From positions 2,721,567 through 2,785,566 of the forward strand of contig CP091725.1 of NCBI GenBank assembly GCA_022009815.1: DNA of 64,000 nt. The letters run 5' to 3'. A program made the position numbers and the translations under genes. Positions 20,259-30,089 of the stretch are shown here, one piece after another; the stretch's first letter is position 1, and each line of letters starts with the position of its first letter. The notes below the pieces were generated by a model. The model was not told the origin of the DNA. It did no database searches and was given only the letters and a program-made list of their open reading frames with translations. This DNA comes from Bacteroidales bacterium (GTDB lineage Bacteria > Bacteroidota > Bacteroidia > Bacteroidales > Muribaculaceae).

Positions 20259-22681
20259 ATGAGGCTATCAGACATAAAGACTGGCGAAAGTTGCGTGATT
20301 GTCAAAATTTTGGGTCACGGATCGTTTCGCAAGCGTATGATGGAGATGGGATTTGTCAGAGGCAAGAAAATCCTCGTTGAGCAGAACGCTCCGCTGCGCG
20401 ACCCTATAAAATACCGAATCCTCGACTACGAAATATCGTTGCGACGCGCCGAGGCAAACCTGATAGAGGTGGTGCGCGAGCAACAAGCCGCCGACGTGCC
20501 CAATGAAGACATCGCAATCATCAAGGAAGACGACTGCGGATTTATAAACAAATTCGACACCGAACGCCACACCATCAACGTGGCACTCATCGGAAACCCG
20601 AACTGCGGAAAGACTTCGCTGTTCAACATCGCCTCAGGAGCAAAGGAGCACGTAGGAAACTACAGCGGTGTCACCGTCGACGCAAAAAGCGGGCGAATGG
20701 AGTACAACGGCTACTCGTTCAACATCGTCGACCTGCCCGGCACCTACTCTCTGTCGGCATATTCCCCCGAAGAACTCTATGTGCGGCGCTACCTCCACGA
20801 CGAGGTGCCCGACGTGATTATCAATGTGGTCGACTCATCCAACCTTGAGCGCAACCTGTATCTGACCACCGAGCTCATCGACATGGACCGCAGCATGGTG
20901 ATTGCCCTCAACATGTACGACGAGCTGGAACGAAGCAAGGTGACGTTCGACTACGAATCGCTGGAGAGGATGATCGGAGTGCCTATGGTGCCGACCGTGT
21001 CAAAAAGCGGAAAAGGCGTAAACGAACTGTTTGACACGATTATAAGCGTCTACGAAGGACGCAACGACGTGGTACGCCACGTGCATATCGGATTCAAGAA
21101 AGACATCGAGGACGCAATAAAGCAAATCCAGTCGCAGCTCAAGAGCGAGGCAGACCTCGATATGCGGTTCTCCGCTCGCTACCTGTCGATAAAACTGCTT
21201 GAGGGCGACAAGGAAGTGGTGACTATGCTGTCGTCACTGCCCCACTACGCTGAAATCAAGGCGCTACGCGACTCACTGGTGGCAGAAATCGAGGAATCGC
21301 ACGAGGAGGATATGGCAACAGTGATTGCCAACTCAAAATACGGGTTCGTGTCGGGCGCGCTCCGCGAAACGCTCCACACCGAGGACAAGGAAGAAGCCAA
21401 AACCACGGCGATGATTGATGCAGTTGTGACAAGCCGGCTGTTCGGATTCCCAATATTCATATTCATAATGTGGTTGATGTTCTGGGCCACTTTCACCATC
21501 GGACAATACCCTATGGACTGGATAGACGCCGGCGTAGGGCTGATTGGCAACCTCATCAGCACATACATGCCCGACGGTCCTGTAAAGGATATGCTCATCG
21601 ACGGCGTAATCGGCGGTGTGGGCGGTGTGATAGTGTTCCTGCCCAACATCCTCATCCTCTACGCCTTCATCTCGTTTATGGAAGACTCCGGATATATGGC
21701 GCGAGCCGCCTTCATAATGGACAAAATAATGCATAAGATAGGACTCCACGGAAAATCGTTCATCCCGCTGGTGATGGGATTCGGATGCAACGTGCCGGCA
21801 ATCATTGCCACACGCACCATCGAGAGCCACTCGAGCCGTCTGATTACGATACTCATCGACCCGTTCATGTCGTGCGGCGCGCGTCTGCCCATCTATCTGC
21901 TTCTAATCGGCGTGTTCTTCCCCAATCACGCCAGTCTGGCACTGCTCAGCCTGTATGCGCTCGGCATAATCGTGGCGGTGGTCACCGCAAGACTGCTGCG
22001 CAAATTCCACTACAAGAAGGATGAGACACCGTTTGTGATGGAGCTTCCGCCCTACCGCATCCCGACCATGAAGGCCACGATGCGCCACATGTGGGCTAAA
22101 GGACAGCAATATCTGAAAAAGATGGGAGGCATCATCCTCGTAGCGAGTCTCATAATCTGGATGCTCAGTTATTTCCCGCGTCCAACTGAAGCTCAGGAAG
22201 CCTCAGCACGCACGGAAATGATTCATGATGGCAACACCAACGTGACTCCGGAAAACGTAACAAAAGTGGCGACCACCGAGAATTCGTGTCTCGCACGCCT
22301 CGGCAAACTGGTGCAGCCAGTGTTTGAACCGCTTGGCTTCAACTGGAAAATGACCGTGTCGCTGATTTCGGGAACGGTGGCTAAAGAAACCGTTGTCTCT
22401 ACACTCGGCGTGCTCTACAGCGGCGACTCCGAAACGAGGCGGCTCTCGCAGAACGCATACAGAAGCCGAACCCGAAAACCGGAGTGCCCGACTTCACTCC
22501 TCTTGTCGCGGCTTGCTTCATGATTTTTGTGCTCATCTACGTGCCGTGCATCGCCACAATCACAGCCATTGTGCGCGAAACGGGAAGCTGGCGCTACGGA
22601 GCGTTCACTCTGGTCTACAACACATTTGTGGCATGGCTGATAGCCTTTGCCGTCTACCAGATAGGAACATTATTCATGTAG
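20259..22681 (+). CDS. feoB: FeoA-FeoB fusion ferrous iron transporter (frame broken near 22435)
   Basis: About 807 aa after adding one A to GAAACGAGG near 22435, which restores GDSETEAALAERIQKPNPKTG-like sequence into PDFTPLVAACFMIFVLIYVP. Residues 1-75 are a FeoA (SH3-like) domain (MRLSDIKTGESCVIVKILG). Residues 105-270 form the G domain with the P-loop ALIGNPNCGKTSLFN, DLPGTYSLSAYSPEE and ALNMYDELE. The rest is the membrane part with paired gate regions (MEDSGYMARAAFIMD, MGFGCNVPAIIATRTIE). It moves Fe2+ across the inner membrane with GTP hydrolysis. A TACCTTTG -7 box lies at 20222-20229. FeoA-FeoB fusions are usual in Bacteroidota. Confidence 0.95.
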
Positions 22682-22682
22682 C

Positions 22683-23798
22683 ATGGCACAGCAACGCAAC
22701 AACGCCATCTCCATAGCCAAAGGCTTTGCCATCATCTTCGTGGTGATGGCCCACGCCGACATGCCCGGTATGCTCAACCGCGCCATCTACCTGTTTCACA
22801 TGCCTCTGTTTTTCATCACCGCGGGCTATTTCTTCAAGCACGAGACGGTGGAAAACCCATGGCCGTTTATCGTGAAGCGCTTCAAAGGTCTTTACGTGCC
22901 TTTCGTGAAATGGAGCATCTTCTTTCTGCTCATCCACAACCTGCTGTTCAAGATAGGCATTCTCAACGAGGTCTACGGCAACTGGACAGGCGGCACCACA
23001 CATCCCTACTCCATCCACCAATTCTGGCAGCGGCTCACCAACATAGTGTTCTCTATGGGAGGCTACGATGAGTTTCTCGCCGGAGCGTTCTGGTTTTTCC
23101 GCGGACTGCTCGTGGCAAGTATCGCCTTCGTGGTGCTCTACTATATACTCAACAACGTGAAGTGGCTGCGTGGACGCACAGTGGCGATTCCATTGGTGAT
23201 TTTCTTCATCGCTCTTGGCTTCGCATTGTTCAAAGCGGGCGAAGGAGTAAAGATTGTCACACTCGTGCAGGGAGGCTACCGCGACACGATGGGCGTGCTG
23301 TTTTTCAGCATCGGCGTGCTGTATCGCAAATATGAGCAACGCATCGGACACAGCCTGTGGCTCGCCGCTGCCGGAGCGGCTGTCGTGCTTGCCGGATCAT
23401 GGCTGGAATGCCGTGGCATGAGCCTGTCGGTGCGCATCCGCGACGTGCTGTCGCTGCCAGTGACGGGAGTCGCCGGATGGCTGATGACCTACAACATTTC
23501 TTACCACCTGTCGCACCTCAAGGGACGCATAATCCAGTTTTTGGAGTACTGCGGCGAACACACTCTCTACATCTTCATCTGGCACGTGTCAGCATACAAG
23601 GTGGTCAGCCTGCTGAAAATATGGTGGTACGGACTCGACCCACGGCAGATCGGATGCCACATGGTGATTCACGACTATGCGCAGACCGACTGCTTCTGGA
23701 TTCTGTACACCATTGCCGGCGTAGGCATTCCGCTGTCGGGATACTGGCTTTACAGCCGCATCCGGCAGCAACGCCGTTTTTTTTTAATTTTTTTGTGA
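22683..23798 (+). CDS. acyltransferase-3 family membrane protein
   Basis: A 371-aa integral membrane protein of the acyltransferase-3 family. The N-terminus ISIAKGFAIIFVVMAHADMP carries the conserved histidine, followed by LFHMPLFFITAGYFFK. About ten membrane helices. Family members O-acylate sugars of the envelope, succinoglycan or peptidoglycan; this one's acceptor is unknown. It begins one base after the feoB stop. The last codons (RFFLIFL) run into the T-rich sequence where the tandem duplication starts (23771), so its 3' end may have been altered by that rearrangement. Confidence 0.85.
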   Translation: MAQQRNNAISIAKGFAIIFVVMAHADMPGMLNRAIYLFHMPLFFITAGYFFKHETVENPWPFIVKRFKGLYVPFVKWSIFFLLIHNLLFKIGILNEVYGNWTGGTTHPYSIHQFWQRLTNIVFSMGGYDEFLAGAFWFFRGLLVASIAFVVLYYILNNVKWLRGRTVAIPLVIFFIALGFALFKAGEGVKIVTLVQGGYRDTMGVLFFSIGVLYRKYEQRIGHSLWLAAAGAAVVLAGSWLECRGMSLSVRIRDVLSLPVTGVAGWLMTYNISYHLSHLKGRIIQFLEYCGEHTLYIFIWHVSAYKVVSLLKIWWYGLDPRQIGCHMVIHDYAQTDCFWILYTIAGVGIPLSGYWLYSRIRQQRRFFLIFL

Positions 23799-23815
23799 AA
23801 AAAGTTGGGAATTTA

Positions 23816-23845
23816 TTTGGTTTTTCGATTCCCCCCCTATATTTG
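23816..23845 (+). promoter_or_regulatory. promoter of DUF6562 cassette A with a C-tract spacer
   Basis: TTTG at 23816-23819 and TATATTTG at 23838-23845 are separated by 18 bases that end in seven consecutive C's (23831-23837). Same arrangement in unit B, but with five C's and 16 bases. Confidence 0.7.
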
Positions 23846-23869
23846 CAAAAAAATATTAGAGAAACGACA

Positions 23870-24034
23870 ATGAATGCTACAATTCATAACTTCAACAATG
23901 CCGAGAAGCGCACAATTTCGGCTGAAGGACGCATTGTGCCTGCCCTTTCTCTCATTACGACATTCCATTCCCAAACAATAATTATAAAAATCACAAGCAC
24001 CTCGCAACGCGACGCATTGTCGGCGTTCCGCTAA
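23870..24034 (+). CDS. 54-codon leader ORF of cassette A
   Basis: A short ORF between the promoter and the DUF6562 gene, beginning MNATIHNFNNAEKRTISAEG and ending SAFR. It starts about 25 bases after the predicted -7 box and its stop codon lies inside the leader hairpin. The same ORF is intact in unit B (26533-26697), with five base differences between the copies: two silent and three causing R/H, A/V and D/N changes. No signal peptide and no family I recognise. It may be a regulatory leader peptide, or its openness may simply reflect recent duplication. Confidence 0.4.
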   Translation: MNATIHNFNNAEKRTISAEGRIVPALSLITTFHSQTIIIKITSTSQRDALSAFR

Positions 24035-24066
24035 GCGAGGGTGCTTGTGCCAATATTGGGCACAGC
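23992..24066 (+). promoter_or_regulatory. leader RNA with two competing hairpins, cassette A
   Basis: CACAAGCACCTCGC (23992-24005) pairs with GCGAGGGTGCTTGTG (24035-24049) with one bulge, enclosing a second inner stem AACGCGAC/GTCGGCGTT. Immediately after, TGTGCC (24046-24051) can pair with GGGCACA (24058-24064). Because 24046-24049 belongs to both stems, the two are mutually exclusive, as in attenuators. The leader ORF stop codon falls in the first hairpin's loop. Confidence 0.55.
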
Positions 24067-24134
24067 CCCGAAACATCCGACAAACTTGACCAAACAAAAC
24101 TAAATTATAGACTTAACCAAACAAAACCAAAACA

Positions 24135-26380
24135 ATGAAAAGGTATCTACTTTCCTCTTTCACGATTGCAGCCGCGGCGCTGCTCGTGACATCGTGTAAC
24201 GATGAGATGGACAACGGCCTGAAGACAGGCGACGAGGGAACCGTGACATTCACAGCGCAACTGCCTTCGGAGATGGGCACCCGTGCGTTTGCCGACGGAC
24301 TGACGGCGAAACATCTGCAATATGCAGTGTATGAGGCTGGACAATCAACACCTCTGAAGGTGTTCGGCGACGAGACAACTGTTGTGGGAGAAGCCGAAAT
24401 GGTCAACCTTAAGAAATCGGTAACCCTGAAACTGACTTCCGGCAAATCCTACGACGTGATTTTCTGGGCTGACGCCACAACCGATTCTCCATACACTTTC
24501 AATCCGGCATCACGGGAAGTGAGTGTGGACTACAGCAAGGTGAACAACAACAGCGACAATTGCGACGCTTTCTTCAAGAAAGAAACAATCACCGTTAGCG
24601 GAAACCAAAGTGTTGACGTCAAACTTACACGTCCGTTCGCGCAGGTGAACATCGGAACCGACGACTTTGACGCCGCCAAGGCCTCCGGACTGGAAGTGAC
24701 CCAGACCGAAGTTGTGGCAAAAGCATTCGCCACGCTGAACCTTGCCACCGGCGAAGTTGCCGACGAGGCTGACCGCACATTCACTATGAAAGCCATTCCG
24801 ACAGCATCCGACGGAGAGTTTCCAGTTGCCGGCGGCTACAAATACCTGTCGATGGACTACCTGCTCGTAGGTGCTGACAAAGCGACTGTCGACGTGGTCT
24901 TCAACTATGGAGGTCCGCAGAACCGCACGTTCACAAACGTGCCAGTGCAGCGCAACTACCGCACAAACATCTACGGCTCACTGCTCACAAACGCCACTGA
25001 TTTCAATGTGGTCATCGAACCGGCATTCAGCGGCGAGTTCGCACACGAAGTGGTAAGCGTTTCTACATTTGCTGCATTGAAAGCTGCCGCTACGGCAGGT
25101 GGCGATGTAAAACTTGAGAGCGCAATCGATTTCACTCAGGCTGTGACTGTCGACAACAACAAGACTCTTACTGTTGACCTAAACAAACAGAACGTTGCAA
25201 ATGCGACAGATTTGTGGGATAAAACGCCAGATCAATGGTCGCTGTTCTCAGTGCGCAGAGGCAGCACCCTGACGCTGAAAGGCGACGGTGAGGTCATCGC
25301 CAAAGCCAACGACTGCTACGCTGTCGATGTTCAGGACGGAGGACATCTTGTTATCGAGGGCGGACACTACAACGGCAACATCCACGCTGTATATGTACAA
25401 AAAGGTACGGCCGAGATCAAGGGCGGCACATTCGAGGTGCAGCAGAAATACTCGGCTGAAAATCCCGATGAATATGTGCTCAACTGCTACGATGCAAACT
25501 ATATAAATGGCACAGCCAAGATTATTGTGTCTGGAGGTACATTCATTGGATTCAACCCAGGCAACTGTAAAGCAGAGGATAAGAATGGCACAAACTTCCT
25601 TGCTCCTGGATATGCATCAGTAGCAGACGGCACTACAGCCGACGGAAGGGTTATATATAAAGTTATCCAAGCGCCAACGACACGTTCTGAAATTATCAAC
25701 TTGCTTTCAAAAGATGGTGGTTCAATATGCATTGGTAGTGATTATGAAGGAGGCGCATATTTATCAAAAGATGGGGTGACTGCAAGCTTTGCTATATCAA
25801 ACAATGCAGTAGTAACTCCTCTTCAGAAAGTCGCAACGGAGTACATTCAATATCGATGGAACAAATTTGAATTTATTCGGAAATGGAAAAATATTGGGTC
25901 CATGCAATGTGACAGATTCAGACGAAGGCGCTATTTGGGTACAAGGTGGCAGCACATTGAACATTTCAGGAAATCTTTCAATCGAGGGTGGCACAGGTGG
26001 ACATCTTAATGCTTGTGTAATCATATTCAATGGAACTACTAATATCCAAAACGGATATTTCCATTCAAGCATAGACAAGAATGGAGACTCCAACCCATGC
26101 ATCATCTTAGCGCCGATAAAGCCATGCTGTTACAGGTTATTCTAAACTGAATATCTATGGCGGTGTGTTTGAGGCTGACGGCGATGCAAAATTCGTAATC
26201 AACTGTCAGGATGAAGACAAGGATCGCTGCACGGTGAAGGTTATGGGCGGCATATTCGTAGGCTTCAATCCTGCCGACAACACTGCCGATGGCGCACACA
26301 CCAACTATGTCGCTACTGGCTACAAATCGGTAGAAACCACCTACAATGGCAAGCAGGCTTGGAAGGTTGTTAGAGAATAA
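24135..26380 (+). CDS. DUF6562-type surface lipoprotein, copy A (frame broken near 25838 and 26130)
   Basis: About 748 codons after repair. The main frame runs to about 25838, where CAGAAAGTCGC appears to lack two A's, then continues as STFNIDGTNLNLFGNGKI. A second break near 26130 leads into YSKLNIYGGVFEADGDAKF and ends KQAWKVVRE at 26380. Lipobox LVTSC at residue 21. Residues 30-300 are DUF6562/fimbrillin-like (TFTAQLPSEMGTRAFADG, RPFAQVNIGTDDFDAA, PVQRNYRTNIYGSLLTN). The remainder is a repetitive beta-helix with two motif repeats GGTFIGFNPGNCKAE and GGIFVGFNPADNTAD. Likely exported by lipoprotein sorting to the surface; adhesion is inferred. Paralog of 5811-7556. Confidence 0.78.
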
Positions 26381-26414
26381 CATACAGCAAGCATCTACAG
26401 CTTCATAATATGGT

Positions 26415-26450
26415 CGGCGTCGTGTCTGCACAGGCACGACGCCGTTTTTT
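26415..26450 (+). terminator. terminator of cassette A
   Basis: CGGCGTCGTGTCTG pairs with CAGGCACGACGCCG around a two-base loop, with one internal mismatch, followed by six T's. Strong intrinsic terminator; the T-run doubles as the start of unit B. Confidence 0.85.
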
Positions 26451-26480
26451 AATTTTTTTGTGAAAAAAGTTGGGAATTTA

Positions 26481-26508
26481 TTTGGTTTTTCGATTCCCCC
26501 TATATTTG
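26481..26508 (+). promoter_or_regulatory. promoter of DUF6562 cassette B with a C-tract spacer
   Basis: TTTG at 26481-26484 and TATATTTG at 26501-26508, spacer 16 bases ending in five C's. Two C's shorter than in unit A. Confidence 0.65.
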
Positions 26509-26532
26509 CAAAAAATTATTAGAGAAACGACA

Positions 26533-26697
26533 ATGAATGCTACAATTCATAACTTCAACAACGCCGAGAAGCGTACAATTTCGGCTGAAGGACACATTGT
26601 GCCTGTCCTTTCTCTCATTACGACATTCCATTCCCAAACAATAATTATAAAAATCACAAGCACCTCGCAACGCAACGCATTGTCGGCGTTCCGCTAA
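26533..26697 (+). CDS. 54-codon leader ORF of cassette B
   Basis: Same short ORF as at 23870, same length and start context, ending SAFR. Differences from copy A include R21H, A25V and a D/N change near residue 48. The stop codon again lies inside the leader hairpin (CACAAGCACCTCGC to GCGAGGGTGCTTGTG), and the small downstream stem TGTGCC/GGGCACA is kept with a different loop. Whether it is translated is unknown. Confidence 0.4.
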   Translation: MNATIHNFNNAEKRTISAEGHIVPVLSLITTFHSQTIIIKITSTSQRNALSAFR

Positions 26698-26792
26698 GCG
26701 AGGGTGCTTGTGCCTATTGGGGCACAGCAAACATCAGACAAACTTGACCAAACAAAAACAAATTATAGACTTAACCAAACAAAACCAAAACA

Positions 26793-29024
26793 ATGAAAAG
26801 GTATCTACTTTCCTCTTTCACGATTGCAGCCGCGGCGCTGCTCGTGACATCGTGTAACGATGAGATGGACAACGGCCTGAAGACAGGCGACGAGGGAACC
26901 GTGACATTCACAGCGCAACTGCCTTCGGAAATGGGAACCCGTGCGTTTGCCGACGGACTGACGGCGAAACATCTGCAATATGCAGTGTATGAGGCTGGAC
27001 AATCAACACCTCTGAAGGTGTTCGGCGACGAGACAACTGTTGTGGGAGAAGCCGAAATGGACAATCTCAAGCAGACAGTCTCGTTGAAACTGACCACAGG
27101 CAAGACCTACGACGTGATTTTCTGGGCCGCAGACAACTCCGCAAAGAAGCCTTACACATTCGACCCGTTGACTCAGACAGTCAAAATAAAGTATACAAAT
27201 GTGTATTCCAACAATGACATCTGCGACGCTTTCTTCAAGAAAGAAACAATCACCGTAAGCGGCAACCATAATGTTGACGTCAAACTTACGCGTCCGTTCG
27301 CGCAGGTGAACATCGGAACCGACGACTTTGACGCTGCGACCATAGCTGGTCTCAATCTTACCCAGACACAAGTCAAAGCAACGGCTGGCGACATCTTGAA
27401 CTTGGCAACAGGCAAGATGGAAGGCACAGAGGCAACACGCACATTCAAAATGAAAGCCATACCTACAGCAGATGACGGTGCATTCCCTATTGCCGGCTAT
27501 AAATATCTATTGATGGCATATATTCCCATCAGCGACACCAAGGAAACCGTCGATATGACATTCGGTTACAACGGCAAGTCCTCATTCCGCTCTTTCACAA
27601 ACGTCCCATTGCAACGCAACTACCGTACAAACATCTACGGCTCGCTGCTCACAAATTCTGTTGACTTCAATGTGGTCATCGAACCGGCATTCAGCGGCGA
27701 GTTCGCACACGAAGTGGTAAGTGCGTCTACATTTGCTGCTTTGAAAGCTGCCGTTGCCAACGGTCAGAGCGTTGACGCCGAAAAACACTTGTCCTTTCAG
27801 GCGGACAAAGCGAGACGCTCAATCTCGGAGACCTCTCAATCAGCAACAAAAATGACATTTGGAGCGACTCCGATTGGTCACTGCTTTCTGTAAGAGAAAA
27901 CAGCTCGCTGACAATTACCAGTGGTGCATACATCGCCAAAGCCAACGACTGCTACGCTGTCGATGTTCAGGACGGAGGACATCTTGTTATCGAGGACGGA
28001 CACTTCAACGGCAACATCCACGCAGTCTATGTACTTGAAGGTGTTGCGGAAATAAAAGGCGGAACATTCGAGGTGCAACAGAAATATCCTGACGCAGATA
28101 AAGCCGATGAGTTCGTGCTCAACTGCTATGACGCAAACCGCGAAAACGGAACAGCGAAAATCATCGTTACCGGCGGCACGTTCATTGGATTCAACCCTGG
28201 CGACTGCAAGGCTGAAGGCAACGGCACCAACTTCATAGCCCCTGGCTATGCTTCAATCGCAAACGGCACAGCCGCCGACGGCCGCACCATCTGGAAAGTT
28301 GTGCCGGCTGTGGAGGCTACAACAGCCGAAGGACTCGAAACCGCACTCACCACAAGAGGCAAGATCGTGGCGTTGGGACAAGATTTAGAATACGCATCAT
28401 CCATATCTCCAGCCAGAAACACTTCCTTGGTAATGAAACGGCGCAGTTTTCAAATCAACCAACGATGATTCAAACAACATTAACACCTTACTGTCAATAA
28501 GCGCAACTGGTGTGAAAATCTCCGGAAACGGCACATTGGAAGCAGCACCAAACCGCCCGAACCACCCATCAGCTGTCATAGAAGTGAGAAATGGCGGTTC
28601 TGTTGATATCAGCGGCAATTTGACATTTGATGCAAAAGGAGGCAGTCAGGCCAACAATGCCATCAAGATTATCAATGGCACTGCCAATATCCACAGCGGA
28701 TATTTCCACACCGTAGGAGGGGCAACAAAGGAATCCACATCAGAGTGCATCTATCTGGAGTCTGGATGGGCGGCTTCTTCAAAAGCAAATCTCAACATTT
28801 ACGGAGGTGTATTTGAATGTGATGGTGATGCAACATACTTAATCAACTGTAAAGACGAATATCGTAGCAAATGTACCATTAAAATAATGGGCGGCATATT
28901 CGTAGGCTTCAATCCTGCCGACAACACCGCCGATGGCGCACACACCAACTATGTTGCCACTGGCTACAAATCGGTAGAGACCACCTACAATGGCAAGCAG
29001 GCTTGGAAGGTTGTTAAAGAATAA
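26793..29024 (+). CDS. DUF6562-type surface lipoprotein, copy B (frame broken near 27786 and 28437)
   Basis: About 745 codons after repair. One A missing from GAAAAACAC near 27786 (then KTLVLSGGQSETLNLGDLS continues) and two A's missing from ATGAAACGGCGC near 28437 (then NGAVFKSTNDDSNN) restore a single frame to 29024. The first 87 residues match copy A except one or two positions, including the lipobox LVTSC. Residues 88-130 differ strongly, then KKETITVSGN and RPFAQVNIGTDDFDAA are again identical. The C-terminal half is beta-helical with repeats GGTFIGFNPGDCKAE and GGIFVGFNPADNTAD. Mosaic similarity to copy A suggests recombination between the copies. Function inferred as surface adhesin or fimbrial-type subunit. 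Confidence 0.78.
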
Positions 29025-29058
29025 CTTACAGCAAGCATCTACAGCTTCACAATATGGT

Positions 29059-29088
29059 CGGCGTCGTGTCTGCACAGGCACGGCGCCG
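29059..29088 (+). terminator. degenerate terminator hairpin of cassette B
   Basis: Same stem as after cassette A (GGCGTCGTGTCTG with CAGGCACGGCGCC, now with a G:T pair), but the T-run is replaced by ATTTCG, at the edge of the duplicated unit. Confidence 0.5.
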
Positions 29089-29101
29089 ATTTCGTTTCAT
29101 G

Positions 29102-30025
29102 TCACCGTCGTGCCTCGCGGCGCTCGTCGGCGCGGCTCTTGCTCGTTGTGACGAGAAACACGCCCACAAAAATCATCGCCACGGCAAGCCCCTTCATCAC
29201 GTTGAACGAGTCGAGCCCGAGACAAACCGTCACTACACACGCCACCACGGGCTGCACGTAGTTGTACATTCCAGCCACCGTGGGACGCAGGTTCTTCTGC
29301 CCGACAATGATAAACATATAGCTCACAAACGTGGCAAACACCACGATAAACGCCACGGCAAGCACATCGTCCCATCCAAGCGCAAGCCAGTCGGTTGCCA
29401 CAAGACTCGAATATGAGAACGGAAGCGTGCAGAGAAAAGCATAGGTAAACATCCACTTCATCACCGTCACAAGCGAATAGCGGCATATAAAATTCTTGAA
29501 CAGGACAAGATATGTGGCATAACTCAGCTGGGCGAAAAGCACAAGCAGGTCGCCAAGTATGGGATGCGCGCCGGCTGCCGTGGCAGTGGCTCCACTGCCC
29601 AGAATGAGCATCAACGCGCCCCCAGCCCCGAAAGCTATGCCTGCCACCTTTTTCCCCGTGACCGGCTCACGAAGGAAGACGGCGGCAAGAAGCATTGCCC
29701 ACAAAGGCATACTCGTGGTGATTATCGACGCGTCGGCAGGCGACGACAGTTTGACCCCAAAGATGAAACTGCCCTGATTGAACACTATGGCAAGAAGCGA
29801 CGCGGCAAACAGACGCAGCATGTCGCGCGGCGACACGTGCTCCGGTTTTTGAAACAGCGACACTGCCCAGAACAGCACCATCGCGCCGAAAATGCGCAAA
29901 TCGGTGAGCACAAACGGCGTGACCACACCGCCAGTCATAACAACCTTGGCAAGGGGCGACATCAAGCCCCAACTCGTATTCGCCAGCAGCATCGCGCCGT
30001 GGCCTTTCCAACTGAATTTTTCCAT
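29102..30025 (-). CDS. EamA/DMT-superfamily transporter
   Basis: A 307-aa inner-membrane protein with ten hydrophobic helices in two EamA repeats. N-terminal repeat: MLLANTSWGLMSPLAKVVM and SPADASIITTSMPLWAMLLA, with FLREPVTGKKVAGIAFGAGG. C-terminal repeat: GQKNLRPTVAGMYNYVQPVV. Members export amino acids or other metabolites; the substrate is not predictable. Start at 30025 (MEKFSWKGHGAM) chosen as the first ATG; a TTG further upstream would add four residues. Its stop lies 14 bases past the cassette B hairpin. Confidence 0.88.
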   Translation of the reverse strand: MEKFSWKGHGAMLLANTSWGLMSPLAKVVMTGGVVTPFVLTDLRIFGAMVLFWAVSLFQKPEHVSPRDMLRLFAASLLAIVFNQGSFIFGVKLSSPADASIITTSMPLWAMLLAAVFLREPVTGKKVAGIAFGAGGALMLILGSGATATAAGAHPILGDLLVLFAQLSYATYLVLFKNFICRYSLVTVMKWMFTYAFLCTLPFSYSSLVATDWLALGWDDVLAVAFIVVFATFVSYMFIIVGQKNLRPTVAGMYNYVQPVVACVVTVCLGLDSFNVMKGLAVAMIFVGVFLVTTSKSRADERREARR

Positions 30026-30065
30026 AATCGGGCACAAAATTAGACATAAATATATTATTTATACC

Positions 30066-30073
30066 TACCTTTG
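30066..30073 (+). promoter_or_regulatory. -7 box (TACCTTTG) before the exonuclease gene
   Basis: TACCTTTG matches TAnnTTTG and lies 17 bases before the ATG at 30090, giving a very short leader. A clear TTTG at -33 is not obvious. Confidence 0.5.
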
Positions 30074-30089
30074 CACCAAAATTCAAAAG

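Larger units (their letters stand above)
23771..29088 (+). repeat. tandem duplication of two adhesin-like cassettes (about 2.65 kb each)
   Basis: Unit A (23771-26438) and unit B (26439-29088) begin with the same ACGCCGTTTTTT segment. They share a nearly identical promoter and leader (about 330 bases), the first 260 bases of coding sequence almost unchanged, several internal identical blocks, and the same last 110 bases including the hairpin. The divergent blocks lie inside the coding regions. Each unit is self-contained: promoter, leader ORF, structured leader, DUF6562 gene, hairpin. Confidence 0.9.

Noticed and set aside
24135..29024. Frame breaks in the DUF6562 copies as ON/OFF phase-variation switches
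   Set aside because: Breaks of the same kind occur in rho, proS and other essential genes in the window, so assembly error is the simpler explanation; none lies in a long simple repeat.
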